A DNA stretch of 64,000 nucleotides from Epiperipatus broadwayi (lineage: Eukaryota > Onychophora > Udeonychophora > Euonychophora > Peripatidae), in NCBI GenBank assembly GCA_028023455.1, contig JAQFVV010012398.1:3866682-3930681 (forward strand), in the 5' to 3' direction. Of the stretch, positions 57,795 through 64,000 are shown piece after piece. The notes beneath the pieces are model-generated. The model was not told the DNA's origin and ran no database searches. It worked only from the letters and a program-made list of their open reading frames with translations. The position numbers and the translations under genes were made by a program. Numbering within the stretch: position 1 is the stretch's first letter; every line of letters starts with the position of its first letter.

Positions 57795-57850
57795 CATTAT
57801 CATTTTAACAATTATCAGGCCACTGCAATATGTAGATTGACTATCTGGAC
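57795..57850 (-). mobile_element. RTE LINE 3'-terminal fragment
   Basis: Reverse complement reads GCAGTGGCCTGATAATTG followed by an AATGATAATGATAA tail, matching the family 3' end (CTGCAGTGGATTGATAATGG plus TGATGAT). Only the terminus is recognisable. Confidence 0.5.
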
Positions 57851-59110
57851 AATGGTATACATGATTTTATGAACACCTCACTAAATATATATGCAATCAA
57901 ATGCAATATATATATATATAAAAGGAGGAAAAAGAAAGAAAAAAGATATAATTAAATCAGAATAAAGATTTCAATTTAGAATAGATTGTAATCCAAAATT
58001 TTGAGGATGTTTGATTGCTCATTTATAGTTATTCAGTTTATACTCTTTGTATAATAAATCTTACTGTAAAAAATAGTATACATCAAGAAGGTGAAAAATA
58101 AGAAATAGAAGTTTAATTATAAAAATCACAATTTGAGGATTTTAAGATATTTCATTGAGTATCCATGTGAGGAATAAGAAATAGAAGTTTAATTGTAAGA
58201 ATTAAAAAAAGTTACAGCATATAAAAGGTATAATTTGATTATATCATCTTTATATACAAAATGACAGCGTAATCTATATAAAAAAGAAAGACTATAATAT
58301 CAAGATTCCTGTTAGTAGAATAAAATATTGTTAATCTGTCTGATACAAAACATTTTAAACTAAGAGTTAATGATAAACATTTCTTTGAAAAGAATTAGCC
58401 AAATCACATAAATAATTTGTTGATTCTCCTTAATAATATATCAACAAGTCAGGTTATAAATTAATAGCAAATATATTTAAAGCTATCTTTGAGAAAGAAA
58501 CATGATGTAATCCTAGCTATGAAATTAAAGAAATCATGAAAATATTTTAGTATTGCTAAAGTTTGAATTACTAAAAAAAGAAATCAGTGTTAGTAATTAT
58601 GAAAAGATACATAATAACATCTATTAAAACTCTTCCAGAGATATTAGAAATTAGGACTAGAAGTCCATGCCTAATATTATACCTCAGGTATGAATGAAGG
58701 TAGAAATATTACATTTTGGACAAACAATAATATTTAAAGTAATAAATTCTATTTATGTAAAATTCTAAAATTTAAGGCAGACAAGAAAGTTTAAGCATGT
58801 AAAAAAAAATATGACTTTAATGCTCAGGAGTTCATAAGAACTTTGAGGACCAGACCTGCAGGCACCAGATTCAGTCTTGGGACCTCTGAATAGACCAAAC
58901 CACACAAGGATGTAAAATATGATATGAATAGAATAAATGTGTATATTTAACTAAAAAAATTATTTGAATAAAAATAACAAAGATGTTGGCACACACTATA
59001 AATGGTGCTTTAAAACATTGTACCATCTTTCTTGTAACATGACAGACATATTTTATATAATAGCTTTAGTCTTGAAAAAATATTGATAAAAAGTTTACTC
59101 ACACAGAATT
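57851..59110. other. AT-rich stretch without a recognised gene
   Basis: A short duplicated pair is present: AATAAGAAATAGAAGTTTAA at 58,089-58,118 and again at 58,171-58,200. No coding region. Confidence 0.45.
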
Positions 59111-59114
59111 ATAT

Positions 59115-60000
59115 ATTATTTTTAATCATTATCGATCCACTACTGGATGTAAGTCCAAGTTTAATCTATTTTCACTGATCTAGAGTCTTTATTTTCCTTG
59201 TTACATAAACAAACTCCTTATTTCATCTATTTATTTTACACATAGTTTTCTTTTACTCTCTTACAATCTTTTGGTATCCAGTTTAAGACTCCAATTATAT
59301 ATCTATTATTATTTCTTTTGGAAAATATCATCATAGCTCCATTTCAGTCTTTCACAAGTCTTTTACATTTGATTTCTTGTTGTTATTCCCAATACCCATC
59401 TCTATATTTCGGTTGAGTAGTCTGAAAACCATGTATTGCTCTATGGTTAACTATCTGGGCCAGAGATTCATAAATAAAAACTGATAAAATATATATATTA
59501 AAAGTTATTCTTTTTCAAACACTTAAATATGTTTTCTTTTAAATTAAAACTATATTTTTATCAAAAGCATCTATCCAAATTTAATTCTATGACTAATTTT
59601 ACCCATTATTTTTTTATCTGTATTAATAATCTGATCAAGATATCTGTAATTATTAACTTGTTCTAATTCATGATTACATATCTTTATTTTTTTAATATAT
59701 GTAAATGTATTAAAACAGGCAAAACTCACTAATCAGTGGATTCCAGAAGGCTTGTGCATAAAATCCCCATCTAGTGCCTACTCATCCAATATACCCAGAC
59801 TAGTTTTATCCAATATCCCCAGACTAGTTTCTGGCTGATTACTCTAGCTTGCTGTGTGTGGCAATATGTATAGTGAGTTTTGCCTGTTTTAATAACAGTT
59901 ATAAGCAAGTATAAGGAATGGTGATCATGTGATGTTTATATGTAAATATAATAGATATTCTGCAAACTTGAGTAATATTTATTTACAAACTTATACATTT
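59115..60000 (-). mobile_element. RTE LINE copy, minus strand, interrupted by family A element
   Basis: The 3' end near 59,125 (minus CAGTAGTGGATCGATAATG) is followed by blocks that track copy A in order: TCTCTTACAATCTTTTGGTATCCAG, GGGCCAGAGATTCATAAATAAAAACTGATAAAA, and TAATAATCTGATCAAG. At 59,696 it is interrupted by the 59,710-59,936 insertion; possible RTE sequence resumes near 59,951 (ATATTCTGCAAACTTGAG). Confidence 0.65.
59710..59936. mobile_element. Hammerhead-family A element, short palindromic derivative
   Basis: Flanked by TATATGTAAATGTA (59,696-59,709) and TATATGTAAATATA (59,937-59,950), a 14-bp target duplication with one mismatch. Its outer parts are inverted: AAAACAGGCAAAACTCACTA at 59,712-59,731 and its exact reverse complement ending near 59,890. 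It retains the GAAACTAGTCTGGGGATATT part of the hammerhead region on the minus strand, with a ~25-bp direct repetition of (CC)AGACTAGTTT, but the CTGATGA half is deleted. The 3' tail AATAACAGTTATAAGCAAG ... GATGTTT matches the 25.8 kb copy. Confidence 0.7.
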
Positions 60001-60264
60001 TGAATGTATGGACCTCCATATAATAAGTAAAATTGACAAATAAGATTTACTAATAATTTTTAACATTATTGTTTACCATGCAATAATAATGAATTAGTAT
60101 ATAATATATTAATTTAATAATGAATTAATCTTTATGCAATAATTTAGATTTAATACATTTCTACATTATTAGTTACAAGACAAGCATGTAAGTTATAAAT
60201 ATCAAATTGTAAGAGGCTTTAATAATGAAACATTATCAAGCCTTAGTCTTTTAATAATGTGATA

Positions 60265-60860
60265 CTATTGTTCATTATCATTTTCAATCATTATTTATTT
60301 ATTTCAGGATAAAAATCACTCTAGTGTTAATCCAGTTACATTATGTTACCCAATTTCCTTTTTCACCCATCCACCTCAAAGTCTTTTTTTATGTCTATTA
60401 CAATCTTCTACAATTCCATTTAATACTTCAGTTGTCCATTTATTATCATCTCTTCTAGAAATATATCCACCACAACTTCATTTTACTATTTTAATTCTTT
60501 TATTAATGTCAGTGATGTTTATTTATTCTTTCATCAATGTATTTTATTTTTGATATTTTATCATTATTTCTAACATATATTTCTTCCTATTTTGTTATGT
60601 TTACTGTTATTTAGGTAATTATTGGAATATCACATCTTATCCTTGTCTGTTGGTATTATTTTTACAGTCTTTTTAGGATTCTAAGAAGTATGAGATAGAC
60701 TTCTTATGCAGTATTAGATAATGTTTCTCAAAGTTTTTTAAAACATTTTTTCTTGTCATCAATTTTATATTAGCCTTTGTGAATTTATAATCTGATGCAT
60801 TCATTCTCTATTTATAAAGTCTGATGTGAACCATAGTTTACTTTTAGATTAATCAGCTCT
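60265..60860 (-). mobile_element. RTE LINE 3' fragment, minus strand
   Basis: 3' end near 60,270-60,300 (a degenerate TGATAATGA tail), then blocks parallel to copy A: CAATCTTCTACAATTCCATTTAATACTTCAG, TTATTATCATCTCTTCTAGAAATAT, and TTAATGTCAGTGATGTTTATTTATTCTTTC. Similarity fades after about 60,600. Confidence 0.6.
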
Positions 60861-62675
60861 ACTGGTTGATTTGTTGCATATCGGAATAGTTGACCATTTC
60901 AATTATGTTATTTTCAGAAAGATATTATAATTTGTCCCCTGTGCAATTTGATACAATGGAGGTGTGGAAGACTTTGGAATCAAAGTTCATTAAATTACAT
61001 ATTGGCTCTGTCATTTGTTTGTGCTCAAACACTGATACTGACAAATTGTAGTAAAAGAAATAATTGTCAATATAACAGTAACTTACATATGATAACATTA
61101 TGTAGTACATTTTAGTCTGAAAATTGTTAAGATATTTACATACTAATTGTAATTATGAATTGTATTTAGGTCAGTCTTGTAATATTAAACTCTTGCCATG
61201 TAAAGCATAGATAATTATAGTTTCACTTCAAACCTTACATAAATTGAAAAATATTAAAAATAATAAATAAAGCACTGAAAGTAGTTAATAAATATGAAAT
61301 GTTTTTAGTAAAATTTTAAAACTTCAGTCTATCTTGAATATGTATAATGATATAGTTAAATGATTGTTAAATAATATATCAACAAAAATAATTATTACAA
61401 AGATGGTATGATTCTTCTCTTGTGCATGGTTAGTATCAAGAGATTTTCAAGTTTTTTTTAGTTTTATCAATGCATCATCCATCATTTTGCCTCCAACATA
61501 TTGCAACCACTCACCAATGTAGAACCTCAGATCACTCTTCCTTAATACCTATATATTTCATTAGCAAATCTTTGCTTATTAAGCGAACTAAAGGTATCAC
61601 TTACCTTAATTTCCATGCCCAATTGACAGCTTAATGTCTTATTATTACACAGATTCAATCAAAATAGAGACTCTTTTGTAGACTTTCAATACTTGTGAAA
61701 GGATAAGTAATAATTGCACTGCAGTGACAATCCACATTTTTTGATTTTTGTCAATGCATACTTTATTATTACCATAGCAGAACATTATATCTGTCTCTTC
61801 CACATACATGCACTTTATGAATAATCTTTGCTCATCAGGTCAGTTAGATATAACAAACTATTAAATTTTCATGTCTGTGATGGCAGATTAATATCTTTTT
61901 TATTATACCAGTCTTCAGTATCATTAGTATCTATAATTATTAGATTTCTCTATAATACCTCATCTAATTATATATTTTTTAAAAAAAATTATGAATTGGA
62001 TGCTCATTTTCTGGTGATTTTAGTCATCAATGATTATACATAGAGAGTTCTGCAACATTAAAAACACTTTTCCTGAATATATTTTTGGCTGTTATACTTT
62101 ATAAAAGTGTATACAAATTTCATGATCTCTAAGAAGTTATAACAAATACCACCCATGGTAGAGAAAAATAAATTAAATCCTTTACCTTCCTACTAATTGC
62201 AGTATTGCTCTTTTATTAAATCAAATTAATATAAGCTTATTCTATTTTCATTTGAAAGGGTCAAACTTTCTTTACTCAAACATTGACATCAACAATTTCA
62301 CTTATTAAACTAGAAATTATCTTTATTCTATAAATTAATTTTAAATCTAGTTAAAATTAACATATCTGCTTTTTAATTAAATATAATTAATATAAAACTA
62401 AAATTGGACGGCTAAAATTTCTATGGAAGTAAGTAACTTGATCAGCGATTTCTAATATTCCATCTGTAATAATTACTTCAACAATATTTATGAAATGGCA
62501 AATTACAAATTTGAGTATAGCTGGACAGGACGTGTGAAACTTTTTTTTTTTAAAATAAGATTTAATATAAATGTTTTTTATAAACTTTAAAATTTTTATA
62601 CCCATATAGGGATAAATATATATAATATTTAAATGCACGTATATTATATGTATTTTAATCTAGATGTAATTAGAA
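60861..62675. other. AT-rich stretch without a recognised gene
   Basis: Frames of 61-83 codons in this stretch (60,925-61,110 minus; 61,828-62,043 plus; 62,387-62,638 minus) have no recognised domain or splice context. Confidence 0.45.
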
Positions 62676-62679
62676 AAGA

Positions 62680-63275
62680 CTTGAACCTAGCCTTTCAAGC
62701 TCCCTTCAGTCATCATCTCCATCTTATATACCCAATACACATGACTACATACATGTGAAAAAGATAAATAATTTCCAATATACATATTTCTTGCTGAACC
62801 AGTACTCATCAGTTGGCTCAGATCATCATCTCCCACACACACATATATAAACAGTGCTCAGTTTATATTAAGATAGCATTTCTTCAAATTATCCCTTTTT
62901 GTGTATTTAAATGGCTTAAGGTCCTGAATATGAGGGGTCAGAATGATTTAAAGTCAACACGGGTATGACAATAAAATTGGCAAACCAAGGCCTTGAACAT
63001 ACTAAGACCAAATTTTCAATGATATGGGTGATTGAAGAGTTGGAGAGTGGAGAAGATTGAAGCCTATTCATTAAAGATTGAAGAATTGTTATCTTAATAT
63101 AAACTGAGCACTGATTATATATGTGTGTCATAGATGATAATCTGGATGAACTAATAATTGCTAGTTCAGCAAAAAATACATATATTAGAGATTATTTATG
63201 TTTTTCACATGTATGTATCCATGTGTATCAGTTGTATAAGGTGGAGTTGATGACTGAAGGGAGCTTAAAAGTCTG
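62680..63275. mobile_element. Inverted repeat with ~200-bp arms
   Basis: The left arm (about 62,680-62,890) and right arm (about 63,075-63,275) are reverse complements with indels: AGCTCCCTTCAGTCATCA against TGATGACTGAAGGGAGCT, and CAGTTTATATTAAGATA against TATCTTAATATAAACTG. A ~185-bp unrelated centre separates them. The right arm runs directly into the long (TA)n tract. No coding content; a foldback or inverted-insertion structure. Confidence 0.7.
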
Positions 63276-63277
63276 GA

Positions 63278-63281
<4 letters not shown>

Positions 63282-63362
<81 letters not shown>
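63282..63362. repeat. Long (TA)n microsatellite (~80 bp)
   Basis: About 40 uninterrupted TA units. The Ile/Tyr repeat frames over it on both strands are artefacts. It lies between the inverted repeat and the tail of a hammerhead-family B copy, whose family consensus itself ends in TA repeats. Confidence 0.98.
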
Positions 63363-63368
<6 letters not shown>

Positions 63369-63690
63369 GAGCATGCTAATAGCTCTAATTTTTTTTGATA
63401 AATGCCACAAGAGAAAAATCTCTATCTAGAATTATCCCTATCCCCAAACCTGTTTTGAGCTAATGGTTCTCATCAATAAGGTTCTAGGACATTCAGAAAC
63501 TAGATCTAAAATACAAACTCAAGCCCAACATTTATTAATACTTAGCTATTAAGTAGAAAATCTGAAAATTTCAGACATTTATCAAATCCAGCTATCTAAC
63601 TTGAATAGCCATATGCAACTAAACTAAATTCAGATTGGTTCTGAGGTAACCTCCAATTTGCCACAAGTCTCTGATTCTAGCTTATGTTGT
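63363..63690 (-). mobile_element. Hammerhead-family B repeat, longest single copy
   Basis: On the minus strand it matches the 41.7-42.0 kb unit (CATATGGCTATTCAAGTTAGAT; TGTCTGAAATTTTCAGATTTTC; TTTCTGAATGTCCTAGAACC) and, toward its 3' end, the 9.6 kb copy (GCTATTAGCATGCTCATTAT, then TA repeats). It contains the motif at 63,440-63,485. No coding content. Confidence 0.65.
63436..63485 (-). ncRNA. Degenerate hammerhead-ribozyme-like motif
   Basis: On the minus strand: CCTTA (helix I), TTGATGA in place of CTGATGA (63,470-63,476), helix II GAG/CTC with a long loop, AAAAC in place of GAAAC, AG, GTT, then TGGGG pairing with CCTTA through wobble pairs. Two core changes (C3 and G12) predict inactivity, but the order and spacing are as in the other copies. 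Confidence 0.45.
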
Positions 63691-64000
63691 TTTTTTTAAA
63701 TCAATATTAATTTATATTATATATATATGTAATATTTATACAACTTAATTTTAAAATGCGTCTTTTAATTTTTTTCCCTAAATTTAAAATTATGAATTCT
63801 TATAAAAATCCCACATTACTTTGATGCAGCAAATTTATCTTAATTTTTTTTTGTTTTGTTGATAATATTGATTTACTGAAACTGCCAAGTATAAAACTCA
63901 ATGAGCAACTAACTTTAAACCCTCTCCCCTTTATTTTCTCCAGTGAAGAATCATTTCAGGAGACTTACTTCCATTAAATTAATTAATAGAGAAAGCTCAT
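63691..64000. other. AT-rich stretch without a recognised gene
   Basis: No gene or element recognised up to the window edge. Confidence 0.5.

Noticed and set aside
62805-62840. CTGATGAGTACTGG...GAAATA on the minus strand, resembling a hammerhead core
   Set aside because: No acceptable helix II, the sister arm at 63.14 kb lacks CTGATGA, and no pairing partner for helix I was found. Probably chance.
63121-63429. 102-codon plus-strand frame and 60-codon minus-strand frame rich in Ile-Tyr repeats
   Set aside because: Both are produced by the TA microsatellite, which is open in several frames. There is no protein evidence.

Overview
The window is AT-rich eukaryotic DNA (roughly three quarters A+T by eye), with long homopolymer runs, many (TA)n microsatellites and no operon-like or bacterial features. 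The transposon families (RTE-type LINE, L1/Tx1-group LINE, Penelope-like element with a GIY-YIG tail, Ty3/Gypsy LTR elements, piggyBac) point to an invertebrate animal. The sequence alone does not fix the phylum. Most of the window is intergenic or intronic and carries layered, decayed mobile elements. Nearly every long open frame here is a transposon fragment or a chance frame.

Layout. 1-8.7 kb: AT-rich, with degenerate tandem duplications and a triplicated repeat at 6.7-7.4 kb. 8.77-9.0 kb: a small GC-richer island. 9.5-11.4 kb: a hammerhead-like repeat and two large inverted-repeat (foldback) elements. 13.6-14.2 kb: a polypurine tract. 14.9-16.6 kb: a possible RT relic and a possible isolated exon. 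18.7-24.3 kb: Gypsy LTRs, a compact TATA/Inr/poly(A) unit, and a Penelope-like 3' end. 24.7-31.3 kb: L1/Tx1-type LINE material on the minus strand, with a hammerhead-bearing inverted element inserted in it. 33.2-43.7 kb: a pile of RTE copies, almost all on the minus strand; one is interrupted by a second hammerhead-bearing element. 44.4-48.2 kb: a Penelope-like fragment, then a plus-strand RTE copy lying head-to-head with the minus-strand one. 49.5-51.3 kb: a dead piggyBac transposase. 55.0-55.6 kb: the best non-transposon gene candidate, a first exon for a small secreted protein with internal repeats, carrying one in-frame stop and one frame break. 57.8-60.9 kb: more RTE 3' fragments and another hammerhead-family copy. 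62.7-63.7 kb: an inverted repeat, an ~80-bp (TA)n tract and a further hammerhead-family copy.

Most interesting signal. At least five copies of two related repeat families are present, near 9.6, 25.2/25.65, 41.95, 59.8 and 63.45 kb. Four of these loci share a hammerhead-ribozyme-like core: CTGAnGA, a short helix II, GAAAC or a one-base decay of it, a two-base-pair helix III, then GTC or GTT. The 59.8 kb copy keeps only the downstream half. Three elements are flanked by 13-14 bp direct repeats and show inverted and/or tandem architecture. That combination is typical of Penelope-like retroelements and of retrozyme-like non-autonomous relatives. Two GIY-YIG relics of a Penelope-like element in the same window make such a partner plausible. 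All functional statements here are inference from sequence; nothing was aligned or folded by software.
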